A stretch of DNA of 45,395 nt from Gaiellales bacterium. Lineage in GTDB: Bacteria; Actinomycetota; Thermoleophilia; Gaiellales; JAICJC01. Below the pieces are notes generated by a model, which saw only the letters and a list, made by a program, of their open reading frames with translations, ran no database searches and had not been told where the DNA came from. Shown here piece by piece: positions 8,298 through 15,871 of the stretch. The position numbers and the translations under genes were made by a program. The stretch lies in NCBI GenBank assembly GCA_036273515.1, contig DASUHM010000017.1, positions 1-45,395 on the forward strand, read 5' to 3'. Numbering within the stretch: the first letter of the stretch is position 1; each line of letters opens with the position of its first letter.

Positions 8298-9194
8298 GTG
8301 GCGATCGACAGCTTCTCGCGGTCGCAGCATCGCCGTGGCCAGACCTACGTCGCGCTGGCGGCGCTGGCGTGGTCGACGGCGGGCGTGCTGCAGCGCGAGC
8401 TCCACGTCGGCCTGGGCACGCAGGTGGCGGGACGGGCGTTCTTCGCGTTCATCGCGCTCGCGATCTTCGTGGCCGCGGGCCGGAGGCGGGAGCCGGCCGC
8501 GCCCATCCGCGGCAGCGGCTGGGCCATGCTCGGCGTGAGCGTCTCGACGGCGCTCGCCTCGGGCGCGTTCATCGTCGCCCTGAACTACAGCACGGTCGCG
8601 AACGTCCTCTTCCTGCAGGCCGCCGCGCCGATGGTGGCCGCGCTGCTGGCGTGGCTGATGCTGGGCGAGCCGGTGTCGCGCCGCTCCGGGCTCGCGATGG
8701 TGATCGCGCTCGCCGGCGTCGGCGTCATGGTCGGCGCGCCCGGCCACGGCGGCATCCTGGTCACGCTGCTCACGATCGTGATCCCGATCGCGTTCGCCGT
8801 CAGCATCGTGATCACGCGCCACCACCGGCACATGAACATGGCGCCGGCCACCGCCCTGGCCCAGATCCTGATCCTCGTCTGCGCCGTGGGGTTCGCCCAC
8901 CCCGGCTCGGTCGACGGCCGCAACCTCGTCCTCCTGATCCTGCTCGGCGCAGGCCAGATCGGCCTCGGCCTGGCCCTGCTCTCGATCGGCGCGCGGCTGA
9001 TCCCGGCCGCCGAGATCGCCACGATCACGCTGCTCGAGGTCGTGCTCGGCCCGCTGTGGGTGTGGCTGGCCGTCTCGGAGCGGCCGGCGACGGCGACGCT
9101 CGTCGGCGGGGTGATCGTCGTCTTCGGCGTGCTGCTTCAGGCCAGCGCCGAGCCCCCGGCCCCGGCGGCCGAGGTCAGCCCGCCACCACCTTGA
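8298..9194 (+). CDS. EamA/DMT-superfamily transporter
   Basis: ~298 aa with ten predicted membrane helices in two EamA repeats, the second beginning near 8750. Inner-membrane drug/metabolite exporter family; substrate unknown. The start is uncertain. GTG 8298 has a GAGGTGG ribosome-binding sequence at good spacing. A TTG at 8274 and a GTG at 8286 are in-frame alternatives without one. The 3' end overlaps the converging decarboxylase-like gene by 20 nt, so no terminator fits between them. Confidence 0.85.
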   Translation: MAIDSFSRSQHRRGQTYVALAALAWSTAGVLQRELHVGLGTQVAGRAFFAFIALAIFVAAGRRREPAAPIRGSGWAMLGVSVSTALASGAFIVALNYSTVANVLFLQAAAPMVAALLAWLMLGEPVSRRSGLAMVIALAGVGVMVGAPGHGGILVTLLTIVIPIAFAVSIVITRHHRHMNMAPATALAQILILVCAVGFAHPGSVDGRNLVLLILLGAGQIGLGLALLSIGARLIPAAEIATITLLEVVLGPLWVWLAVSERPATATLVGGVIVVFGVLLQASAEPPAPAAEVSPPPP

Positions 9195-10611
9195 ACGAGC
9201 CCAGCGTCGGGTCGCTCGCGTAGGAGATCCGCGCGCCCAGCGCGGCCTCCGCGCGCAGCCGCTCCCACAGCTCCGCCCGGATCACCTCGCCGGGCGCGAG
9301 CGCCGGGATCCCCGGCGGGTAGGGCACCGCGAACTCGGCGGCGACACGGCCGACGGCGGCCTCGGCCGACACCCGCTCGGTGGCCGCGAACGCCGCCTCG
9401 CGCGGTGTCATCGCCTGCTCGGGATGCGTGCGCCACGACGTCCCCACCGGCGGCGTCTCGGGCGCGCTGCCGCGCTGCTCGGCGACGGCCGCCCGCAGGA
9501 TCGGGAGAAATGCGTCGACGCGGCCGGCATCGTCGCCGACCGTGATGTGAGGGATCAGCATGCGCCGGTCGGCGCCCTCGACCTGCACGCCCCGCGCCCG
9601 CAGCGAGCGGTCGACGGCGAGGCCGTCGGCGTGGGCGCCGGACAGGTCGATCACGAGCTTCAGCGGGTCGCGGGCCAGCACCGAGGGATGGCCGAGCACC
9701 GCCTCGTCGCCGATCACCCGCAGACCCTCGATCGACTCCACGCCCGCGCGCGCGCGTGCGTAGAGCTCCACCGCCGCCCCGATCAGCCGCTCGCCGTCGG
9801 CCTGCATCCGCGCCCGGGCCTGGTCGATCGTGCCGTAGATCATGGCCGAGGGGCTGGTCGTCAGCAGCATGTCGAAGGTCGCCCCGAGCCGCTCGAGATC
9901 GATCCGGCCGGTGTCCCGCGCGAGCAGCAGCGCGCCGGGCGTGAGCGACATGAGGGTCTTGTGGGTGCTGAGCGCGATCGCGTCGGCGCCGAGCGCGAGC
10001 GCGTTCTTCGGCACCGAGCCGGCGAAGCCGAAGTGGGCCGCCCAGGCGTGGTCGCAGATGAGCGCGACGCCGCGCTCGTGGCAGGCCGCGGCGATGGTGG
10101 GCAGGTCGGAGAGCACGCCGACGTAGGAGGGCTCGGTCAGGATCGCGGTGCGGATGTCCGGCTCGGCGTCGAGCGCGGCGATGACCCGCTCGGCCGGCGT
10201 CCCCAGCGGGATCCCGAGCTCATCCGAGACGTCCGGCGAGAGCCACACCGGCCGCGACCCGGCCAGGATCAGGCCCGAGTAGACCGACTTGTGGCAGGTG
10301 CGGTGGACGAGCACCGGCTCGCCGGGGCGGGTGGCGGCCAGGCACAGCGCCTGGTTGGGATGGGTGGAGCCGTTGTGGCTGAAGCGGCACATGTCGGCGC
10401 CCCACGCCGCCGCTGCCAGCGCCTCGGCCTGCTCGAGCACCATGTAGTCGCTGCGCAGCGTGTCCGCGCCGCCGTGGTGGGGCACGTCGGAGAGGAGCAG
10501 CGACTGCTCGCCCACGAGGGCCGGATTGCGCTTGTGCCCGGGCGTCGTGAAGGGCGTCGGGACGTCGCGCAGGTACGTGCCGATCGCGTCGGCGAAGGGG
10601 GTCTCGGTCAT
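9175..10611 (-). CDS. Orn/Lys/Arg decarboxylase-family PLP enzyme (SpeA/Cad-like, Bacillus type)
   Basis: 478 aa, the size of the short Gram-positive arginine/lysine decarboxylases. The N-terminal family signature TPGHKRN is at 24-29, CDHAWAAH (Asp187 pairing with the PLP pyridine nitrogen) at 186-193, and the Schiff-base lysine in STHKT at Lys218. The C-terminal segment YPPGIPALAPGE is typical of the family. Expected reaction: decarboxylation of a basic amino acid to a polyamine precursor in the cytoplasm; the actual substrate is uncertain. It has its own ATG at 10611, in a 62-nt divergent gap with the acyl-CoA synthetase. Confidence 0.88.
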   Translation of the reverse strand: MTETPFADAIGTYLRDVPTPFTTPGHKRNPALVGEQSLLLSDVPHHGGADTLRSDYMVLEQAEALAAAAWGADMCRFSHNGSTHPNQALCLAATRPGEPVLVHRTCHKSVYSGLILAGSRPVWLSPDVSDELGIPLGTPAERVIAALDAEPDIRTAILTEPSYVGVLSDLPTIAAACHERGVALICDHAWAAHFGFAGSVPKNALALGADAIALSTHKTLMSLTPGALLLARDTGRIDLERLGATFDMLLTTSPSAMIYGTIDQARARMQADGERLIGAAVELYARARAGVESIEGLRVIGDEAVLGHPSVLARDPLKLVIDLSGAHADGLAVDRSLRARGVQVEGADRRMLIPHITVGDDAGRVDAFLPILRAAVAEQRGSAPETPPVGTSWRTHPEQAMTPREAAFAATERVSAEAAVGRVAAEFAVPYPPGIPALAPGEVIRAELWERLRAEAALGARISYASDPTLGSFKVVAG

Positions 10612-10633
10612 GCGGGCGAGTCTACGCGGCGGC

Positions 10634-10656
10634 GGTTGCGCCCGGCCCGGGCAACC
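10634..10656. promoter_or_regulatory. Dyad GGTTGC-N11-GCAACC in divergent promoter
   Basis: A 6-bp inverted repeat lies in the 62-nt gap between the decarboxylase-like gene (-) and the acyl-CoA synthetase (+). It is a plausible regulator site by position. A weak GATGAT (-10-like) at 10660-10665 would give an almost leaderless synthetase mRNA. Evidence is limited to symmetry and location. Confidence 0.3.
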
Positions 10657-10673
10657 CGCGATGATCCGCCTCC

Positions 10674-12152
10674 ATGCCGGAGACGATCCCCGAGCTCTTC
10701 GACGAGGCCGTCGCCGCGGTGCCGGACAAGGTCTGGCTCGTCGCCGGCGACGAGTCGTTCACCTACGCCGAGGCGCGCGAACGGATCGGGCGGGCGGCGG
10801 CGGCGCTGGTGGCGGCGGGGCTCGGCCCCGGCGACCTGGTGCTGGCGACGATGCGGAGCACGCCGGCCTACGTCTTCACCTGGCTCGCGTCGGCCTACGC
10901 CGGCACGATCCTCGTCACCGCCAACCCGCGCAGCGCCGGGGCGGAGCTGGCCGGCCTGCTCGGCCAGGTGCGGCCGCGGCTGGTCGTCTCGGACGCCGCG
11001 ATCGAGGGCGCCGTCGGCGTCGAGACGCTCTTCGAGAACGATGCCGTCCTCGAGGGCCGCGGGCCGGCCGGCCCGGACGACGCCGCCGTTCTCATCCCCA
11101 CCTCGGGCACGACGGGCCGCTCGAAGCTCGTCACCCAGACCCACCGCGCCTACGCCATGGCGGGCGTGGGGTTCCCCTGGTGGATGGAGCTCGGCCCGGA
11201 CGATCGCCTGATGACGTCGCTCCCGCTCTTCCACATCAACGCGCCGACGTACTCCATGCTGGGATCGGTCGGGGCGCGGGCCAGCCTGGCGCTCCTCCCG
11301 TCGTTCTCGGCCAGCACGTTCCTCGAGTCGGCCCGCCGCCACGGCGCCACCGAGTTCAATGCGATCGGGGCGATGCTCGAGATCCTCATGCGCCAGCCGG
11401 AGCGCCCGGACGATGCCGACACGCCGCTGCGGCTCTGCTACACCGGCCCCGCGCCGCCGAAGGAGCGCCACCTCGAGATCGAGCGCCGCTTCGGGCTGCG
11501 GATCGTGTGCGGCTACGCGATGTCCGAGACGCCGTACGGGACGATCTGGGCCAGAGGCACGCGTCCCTACGGGTCGCTCGGGAGCATCCGCCAGCACCCG
11601 ACGCTCGGCGTCGTCAACGAGGGCCGGGTGATGCACGACGGCCGCCCGGCCGCGATCGGCCAGGTGGGCGAGCTCGAGCTGCGGAACCCGGCCGTGATGA
11701 AGGGCTACTGGGACATGCCGGAGGAGACCGCGCAGGTGCTCTCGCCCGACGGCTGGCTGCGCACCGGCGATCTCGTCACCGTCGACGACGAGGGCATCTA
11801 CACGTTCGTCGGCCGGGTCAAGGAGGTGATCCGGCGCCGCGGCGAGAACGTCGCGCCCGCCGAGATCGAGGAGGCACTCGCCGGTCATCCGGCGGTGTTC
11901 GAGGCGGCCGTCGTCGGGGTGCCTTCGGAGCTGTCAGAGGAGGAGATCAAGGCGTTCGTCGCCCTCCACGACCCCGCCGCGGACCTGGCCGCCGTGCGCG
12001 AGCACGCCGCCCGCCTGCTCGCCCCGTTCAAGGTGCCGCGCTACATGGAGGCGACGGCGGAGCTGCCGCACACGCCGACCGGGCGGGTCGCCAAGCACGA
12101 GCTGACCCGCGAGCGGACGACCGCGGAGATCGACTTCGAGGGGAGACCATGA
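10674..12152 (+). CDS. AMP-dependent acyl-CoA synthetase
   Basis: 492 aa, ANL superfamily. The P-loop TSGTTGRSK near residue 143, GYAMSETPYG near 282, the hinge/ADP motif YWDMPEET...GWLRTGD near 345-370, RRRGENVAPAEIE near 395, and the catalytic lysine in the C-terminal PTGRVAKHEL are all present. It forms an acyl-CoA from a carboxylic acid, ATP and CoA; overall it looks like the CaiC/medium-chain type. The stop overlaps the next start (ATGA at 12149). It is the first gene of a four-gene operon with a citrate-synthase-like lyase, an SDR and a hydrolase. The acid substrate is unknown. Confidence 0.9.
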   Translation: MPETIPELFDEAVAAVPDKVWLVAGDESFTYAEARERIGRAAAALVAAGLGPGDLVLATMRSTPAYVFTWLASAYAGTILVTANPRSAGAELAGLLGQVRPRLVVSDAAIEGAVGVETLFENDAVLEGRGPAGPDDAAVLIPTSGTTGRSKLVTQTHRAYAMAGVGFPWWMELGPDDRLMTSLPLFHINAPTYSMLGSVGARASLALLPSFSASTFLESARRHGATEFNAIGAMLEILMRQPERPDDADTPLRLCYTGPAPPKERHLEIERRFGLRIVCGYAMSETPYGTIWARGTRPYGSLGSIRQHPTLGVVNEGRVMHDGRPAAIGQVGELELRNPAVMKGYWDMPEETAQVLSPDGWLRTGDLVTVDDEGIYTFVGRVKEVIRRRGENVAPAEIEEALAGHPAVFEAAVVGVPSELSEEEIKAFVALHDPAADLAAVREHAARLLAPFKVPRYMEATAELPHTPTGRVAKHELTRERTTAEIDFEGRP

Positions 12153-12922
12153 GCACGAGCGACTGGCTACGCACCGACATCGGCAGGACCACCGCCGACT
12201 CGATCACCGTTCGCGGGCACGACCTCGCGGGCGAGCTGATGGGCAAGGTCACCTTCACCGAGCTCGCCTTCCTGCTCGTCCAGGGGCGGATGCCCGAGCG
12301 CGGCGAGACCGTGCTCCTCGACGCCGTGCTCGTCTCGCTGGCCGACCACGGCCTGACGCCGACCGTGCTGGCGGCCCGGCTCACCCACACGGGCGCGCCG
12401 GAGTCGCTCCAGGGGTCGGTGGCGGCCGGCCTGCTGGGAGCGGGATCGGTGTTCCTCGGCGTCGTCGAGGACGCGGCCGTCTTCCTGGCCGAGATCGTGG
12501 CGCAGGCGGGCGACGAGGCCGGACTGCGGGCGGCGGCGGACGCGGCGGTGACGGCCCGGCTGGGCGCGGGCCGGCGCGTCCCCGGCCTGGGCCATCCCAT
12601 CCACAAGGTCGAGGATCCGCGCACGCCCCGCATGTACGCGATCGCGGCGGAGGCGGGCGCGCTCGGTCCGCACCTGCGCGCGCTCGAGTTCGTGGCCGAA
12701 TCGGCCGCCGGGCGGGCCGGCCGCAGGCTTCCGATCAACGGCGCCGGGGCGGCCGGCGCGGCGCTCGCGGACCTCGGCTTCGCGCCCGAGATCGTGCGCG
12801 GGTTCGCGCTGCTGGCGCGCACGGCCGGGGTCGTGGCGCACCTGGCGGAGGAGATGGAGCGGCCGCTGGGGATGCCGCTGTTCCGGGACCTCGACGAGCG
12901 ACTGGCGGAGGGACGCGGATGA
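12149..12922 (+). CDS. Short citrate-synthase-like protein (citryl-CoA lyase family)
   Basis: 257 aa, about two-thirds of a full citrate synthase, matching the short proteins usually annotated citryl-CoA lyase. His67 (ADHGLTPTVLAAR) and His149 (PGLGHPIHK) align with the two catalytic histidines. The DPR after His149 and the ARTAGVVAH segment are conserved. Aligning LPINGAGAAGA with the PNVDFYSG segment of citrate synthase puts Ala199 where the catalytic Asp should be. A Claisen-type lyase or condensation on the acyl-CoA made by the upstream synthetase is possible, but the missing Asp makes the chemistry uncertain. It is coupled by 4-nt overlaps on both sides. Confidence 0.8.
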   Translation: MSTSDWLRTDIGRTTADSITVRGHDLAGELMGKVTFTELAFLLVQGRMPERGETVLLDAVLVSLADHGLTPTVLAARLTHTGAPESLQGSVAAGLLGAGSVFLGVVEDAAVFLAEIVAQAGDEAGLRAAADAAVTARLGAGRRVPGLGHPIHKVEDPRTPRMYAIAAEAGALGPHLRALEFVAESAAGRAGRRLPINGAGAAGAALADLGFAPEIVRGFALLARTAGVVAHLAEEMERPLGMPLFRDLDERLAEGRG

Positions 12923-13701
12923 GCGGCAGGGTGCAGGGCAAGACGATCGCGATCACCGGCGCGTCCTCCGGCCTCGGCCGGGCGATGGCGCTGCGCTTCG
13001 CGGCGGAGGGCGCCCACGTGGTCTGCGCCGACGTGCGCACCGATCCGCGCGAGGGCGGCGAGCCGACGGTCGACGTGATCGCCGAGGCCGGCGGCAGCGC
13101 CGAGTACGTCCACGCCGACGCCTCCCGCTGGGACGACATCGACCGGCTGGTGACGACGGCGGCGGCACGGACGGGGCGGCTCGACGTCATGGTGAACAAC
13201 GCCATCGTCGCCGGGCCGCACTCGAAGGGGCTGCTCGAGACCGAGGAGGACGACTGGGATGCAATCATGGCCGTGGGCCTGCGCGGCGTCTTCCTGTGCT
13301 GCAAGCGGGCCGTCCGGCAGATGCTGACCCAGGAGCCGGTCGCCGAGGCCCGCGGCCGCATCATCAACCTCTCGTCGCAGCACGGCATGATCGGCGCCCC
13401 CGGGCACGTCGCCTACTGCACGGCCAAGGGCGGCGTCGTCAACCTGACCCGACAGGTGGCGGTCGACTTCGCGAAGCGCGGGATCATCGTGAACGCGATC
13501 GCGCCGGGCAAGATCCTCACCCGTCCCGCCGACGAGCCGGACTCGCCCGAGGTGCTCGCCTACTCGCACTCGCGCACACCGTTCTCGCGCCTGGGCCGGC
13601 CGGACGACGTCGCCGCCGCCGCGCTCTACCTGGCCTCGGACGAGTGCTCCTACGTGAGCGGCACGAACCTGCTCGTCGACGGCGGCTGGATGGCGTACTG
13701 A
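12919..13701 (+). CDS. SDR-family NAD(P)-dependent oxidoreductase
   Basis: 260 aa classical short-chain dehydrogenase. The TGASSGLG cofactor motif is near residue 12, NNA near 93, the catalytic Ser in NLSSQHG, and YCTAK provides Tyr/Lys. The C-terminus is DGGWMAY. It is closely related to the SDR at 16929-17696, sharing the unusual GG-x-PT insert after the second strand, the HGMIGAPGH loop and SRTPFSRLGR. The start overlaps the lyase stop by 4 nt. Oxidation of a hydroxyacyl or alcohol intermediate in the same pathway is likely; the substrate is unknown. Confidence 0.9.
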   Translation: MSGRVQGKTIAITGASSGLGRAMALRFAAEGAHVVCADVRTDPREGGEPTVDVIAEAGGSAEYVHADASRWDDIDRLVTTAAARTGRLDVMVNNAIVAGPHSKGLLETEEDDWDAIMAVGLRGVFLCCKRAVRQMLTQEPVAEARGRIINLSSQHGMIGAPGHVAYCTAKGGVVNLTRQVAVDFAKRGIIVNAIAPGKILTRPADEPDSPEVLAYSHSRTPFSRLGRPDDVAAAALYLASDECSYVSGTNLLVDGGWMAY

Positions 13702-14408
13702 GGCCCCGCGTCCTGTGGGTCGACCCGGCGGGGACGGAGCCGGCCGAGGCCTTCGCCGGGCGGATCCGGGGGGACGTCGACGTGACGCTCCTCGGGCTAC
13801 AGGTCTGGGGCCTGGCCCCGGGTGACCGCTACGACATGGGCGTCGAGGTCGGCGCCGTCGTCGGGGCGGCGGGCTCCGGGCCGGTGCACCTGGCCGGCTT
13901 CTCGGCCGGCGCGACCGTGGCGCTGGCGGCGGCGCTCGCGCTCGGCGACCCGGTGCGGAGCGTGGCCCTGCTCGAGCCGGCGTTCATCGGCGACGACGAC
14001 TGGGATCCGGCCGAGGCGGCGTGGCGGGCCGCGATCGGGTCGCTGCGCTCCTCCGGCCCGCCGGAGCAGGCCGAGGCGTTCCGGGACATGCTGATGGCGC
14101 CCGGAGAGACGGCGCCGCCGCCGCGCCGGCCGGTCGCCTGGGACTTCCGCGACGACCTGCTGGGGGCGATGCTCTCGGCCCACACGGGGTTCGAGAGCGC
14201 CGACCTGGGGCGCGTCGGCGTGCCGGTCATCCTCGTGCGGGGCGGGCGAAGCGCCGCCCGCTTCGGCCTCGTCGGGCGGCGGCTGGCCGAGGCATGTCCG
14301 GACTTCCGGGAATCCGTGTTCCCGGACCTCCACCACTTCGCCCCGCCGTTCCGCGAGGAGCCGGAGCAGCTCGCGAACCTGCTGCGCGGCTTCTGGCTCG
14401 CGGCGTAG
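13698..14408 (+). CDS. Alpha/beta hydrolase (start codon uncertain, possibly CTG)
   Basis: About 236 aa. The nucleophile elbow GFSAG (Ser) is near residue 74, and a likely catalytic His lies in DLHHFAPPF near the C-terminus. A first strand, RPRVLWVDPAG, precedes it. No ATG, GTG or TTG exists in frame between the end of the SDR gene and GTG 13782, which would remove that first strand. A CTG at 13698 overlaps the SDR stop exactly as CTGA, mimicking the ATGA couplings upstream, so I place the start there with low certainty. It is the fourth gene of the CoA-synthetase operon; a role as thioesterase or lactonase is only inference. Confidence 0.7.
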   Translation: MRPRVLWVDPAGTEPAEAFAGRIRGDVDVTLLGLQVWGLAPGDRYDMGVEVGAVVGAAGSGPVHLAGFSAGATVALAAALALGDPVRSVALLEPAFIGDDDWDPAEAAWRAAIGSLRSSGPPEQAEAFRDMLMAPGETAPPPRRPVAWDFRDDLLGAMLSAHTGFESADLGRVGVPVILVRGGRSAARFGLVGRRLAEACPDFRESVFPDLHHFAPPFREEPEQLANLLRGFWLAA

Positions 14409-14539
14409 CGCCGGGCGATCCCTGCAAGAAATCCTCGCGGTCGCGCAACGATTCGATAACAGCCTGCCGGTACCGTGTTTCGGGCCACGGCATCCACAGC
14501 CCGCGGGGGCGCTCGTCCCGTTCTGGCTCGAGCTGGGTA

Positions 14540-14557
14540 CCGGGCGGTAACGCCCGG
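14540..14557. terminator. Hairpin CCGGGCG-GTAA-CGCCCGG
   Basis: A perfect 7-bp stem with a GTAA tetraloop, ~130 nt after the hydrolase stop and ~60 nt before the next gene. It lacks a T-tract, so it may be a GC-type terminator or a structured leader element. The rest of the 211-nt gap (14409-14619) shows no other clear signal. Confidence 0.4.
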
Positions 14558-14619
14558 GGCCGCCGCTGCGTTGTACTGGGGGGCTCCGCGCCTCGACATC
14601 TGCAGACTGGAGGGAATCC

Positions 14620-15204
14620 ATGCCTCGTGCGCGTCTCCTGCTCGGCGCCGCCCTCGCGGCGGTGACCCTCACCGTCGCGCCGGCGAGCGCGACCGCCGCT
14701 CCGCCGCACCTACGAAACGTGGTGGTCAACGGCGGCTTCGAGCGCCCCAAGGTGACGCCGCGAAGCACGCACCCGTTTCCCGCGATTCCCGGCTGGCGGC
14801 TGGCGTCCGGCCCCGACATCGAGATCCAGAACCACGCCGCCGGCGACCCGTTCGGCGGCCAGCAATTCGTAGAGCTCGACTCCGATGCCTCGAGCGGGAT
14901 CTGGCAGAAGGTGCCGACCACACCCGGCCGCCTCTACCGCCTCCAGCTCTACTTCTCGCCGCGCCCCGGCACCTCGGCCGCTGAGAACATCCTGGTCGTC
15001 CACTGGCGCCGGTTCGTGATCGGCCGGATCAGCGCGAGCGGGATCGGCCTGCGGAACACGAGCTGGAGGATGTACGCATTCAAGGTGCGGGCGATCCGCA
15101 GGAGCACGCGGATCGAGCTCGCCGACGGGGGCATCTCAGACTCGGTCGGCACCTATGTCGACGCGGTCAGCCTGACCCCGTGGCGCGGCCATCCCTGGCC
15201 ATGA
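14620..15204 (+). CDS. Exported DUF642/CBM-like beta-sandwich protein
   Basis: 194 aa with a classical signal peptide (MPRARLLLGAALAAV..., cleavage around APASATAA, residues ~20-27). The mature part has the pattern of DUF642 or galactose-binding-like domains: NGGFE near 39, a PGW turn near 58, an acidic GGQQFVELDSD near 86, then alternating beta strands ending YVDAVSLTP. Such domains bind cell-wall or extracellular polysaccharide, though ligand and function are unproven here. An ACTGGAGGGAATCC leader supplies a good ribosome-binding site for ATG 14620. It stands as a single gene or pairs with the next surface protein. Confidence 0.75.
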   Translation: MPRARLLLGAALAAVTLTVAPASATAAPPHLRNVVVNGGFERPKVTPRSTHPFPAIPGWRLASGPDIEIQNHAAGDPFGGQQFVELDSDASSGIWQKVPTTPGRLYRLQLYFSPRPGTSAAENILVVHWRRFVIGRISASGIGLRNTSWRMYAFKVRAIRRSTRIELADGGISDSVGTYVDAVSLTPWRGHPWP

Positions 15205-15293
15205 CCAACCGGCAGTAGCCGGGCCGGCGCTGCGGCAGTAACCTGTCAGCGTCCGTAGCGCCTCGCGGACAGGGCAACGGGTTGGAGGTCGGC

Positions 15294-15740
15294 ATGCACG
15301 TGAATCCGGCACGGCTTGTGTTCGTGGTGTCGGCGTGTCTTGCGTGTCTCGCCGGCGGCCTGATCGCCGGGATGGCGACCGGCGGAGCGCGCTCGGACCA
15401 TCTCCTTCGAGTCGAGACCGTGACGACCACGAGCCGCGAGCACAGCCTGGTCATTCGGACGGTGACCGCCACGGTAGACCGGATCGTCACGTCGAGCGAG
15501 ACCGCGACGGCGACGGCGCGGGTGATCGAGGTGGCGGTGCACCATCGCAGGGCGGCCCCCAGGTCTGGCCGAACCGCGTCGAGCCCGGCGCGACCGAGTC
15601 AGCCGCCGAAGCGGCCCAAGCCCGCTCCGAAACCTCCGCCGCCTGCGCCTGCGCCGAAGCCGCCACCGAAGCCGAAGCCACCGCCGAAGCCGAAGCCGGC
15701 GCCCAAGCCGAAGCCGCCCAAGCCGCCGGCGCCGAAGTAG
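15294..15740 (+). CDS. Membrane-anchored protein with Pro/Lys-rich tail
   Basis: 148 aa. One N-terminal hydrophobic helix (LVFVVSACLACLAGGLIAGM, residues ~8-27) acts as signal or anchor. It is followed by a Thr/Val-rich segment and a ~45-residue low-complexity tail of PKP/PPKPK repeats. Start ATG 15294 is chosen because GGAGGT at 15284-15289 is well placed; a TTG at 15282 is unlikely. Such PK-rich tails are typical of proteins crossing or binding peptidoglycan or acidic wall polymers, which is inference. There is no recognised catalytic domain. Confidence 0.65.
   Translation: MHVNPARLVFVVSACLACLAGGLIAGMATGGARSDHLLRVETVTTTSREHSLVIRTVTATVDRIVTSSETATATARVIEVAVHHRRAAPRSGRTASSPARPSQPPKRPKPAPKPPPPAPAPKPPPKPKPPPKPKPAPKPKPPKPPAPK
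15601..15737 (+). repeat. Low-complexity CCGAAGCC-type repeats encoding PKP units
   Basis: Short, imperfect tandem units based on CCGAAGCCG / CCGCCGAAG encode the Pro-Lys tail of the membrane-anchored protein. The unit number is prone to slippage and may vary between strains. Confidence 0.7.
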
Positions 15741-15775
15741 GCAGGCCATCCCTCCCCCTGGCCGCGAGGCCGGGT

Positions 15776-15854
15776 GAGCATCGTTGCTCCCAGCCATGAA
15801 GGAACGCGGTTTCCGCTTGGTCGCGACCCGCTCCGGTTTCCGGTCACGGAACCG
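15776..15854. terminator. Two hairpins between converging genes
   Basis: GAGCA-TCGT-TGCTC (15776-15789) and CGGTTTCCG-GTCA-CGGAACCG (15834-15854, one bulged T) lie between the Pro/Lys-rich gene (+) and the converging dehydrogenase operon (-). They are plausible bidirectional terminators, although no long T-run follows either. Confidence 0.4.
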
Positions 15855-15871
15855 TCACAGCTTCCGCACGT

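Noticed and set aside
4671-8900. 1409-codon open frame on the minus strand
   Set aside because: It is antisense to GH4, PEP-mutase-like, HD-GYP and EamA genes, which all have clear family motifs. Its translation is Arg/Asp/Gly-rich low complexity typical of shadow frames in high-GC DNA.
15601-15737. CRISPR-like or minisatellite array
   Set aside because: The short CCGAAGCC units have no constant repeat-spacer pattern and lie in frame within a coding sequence giving a Pro-Lys tail.
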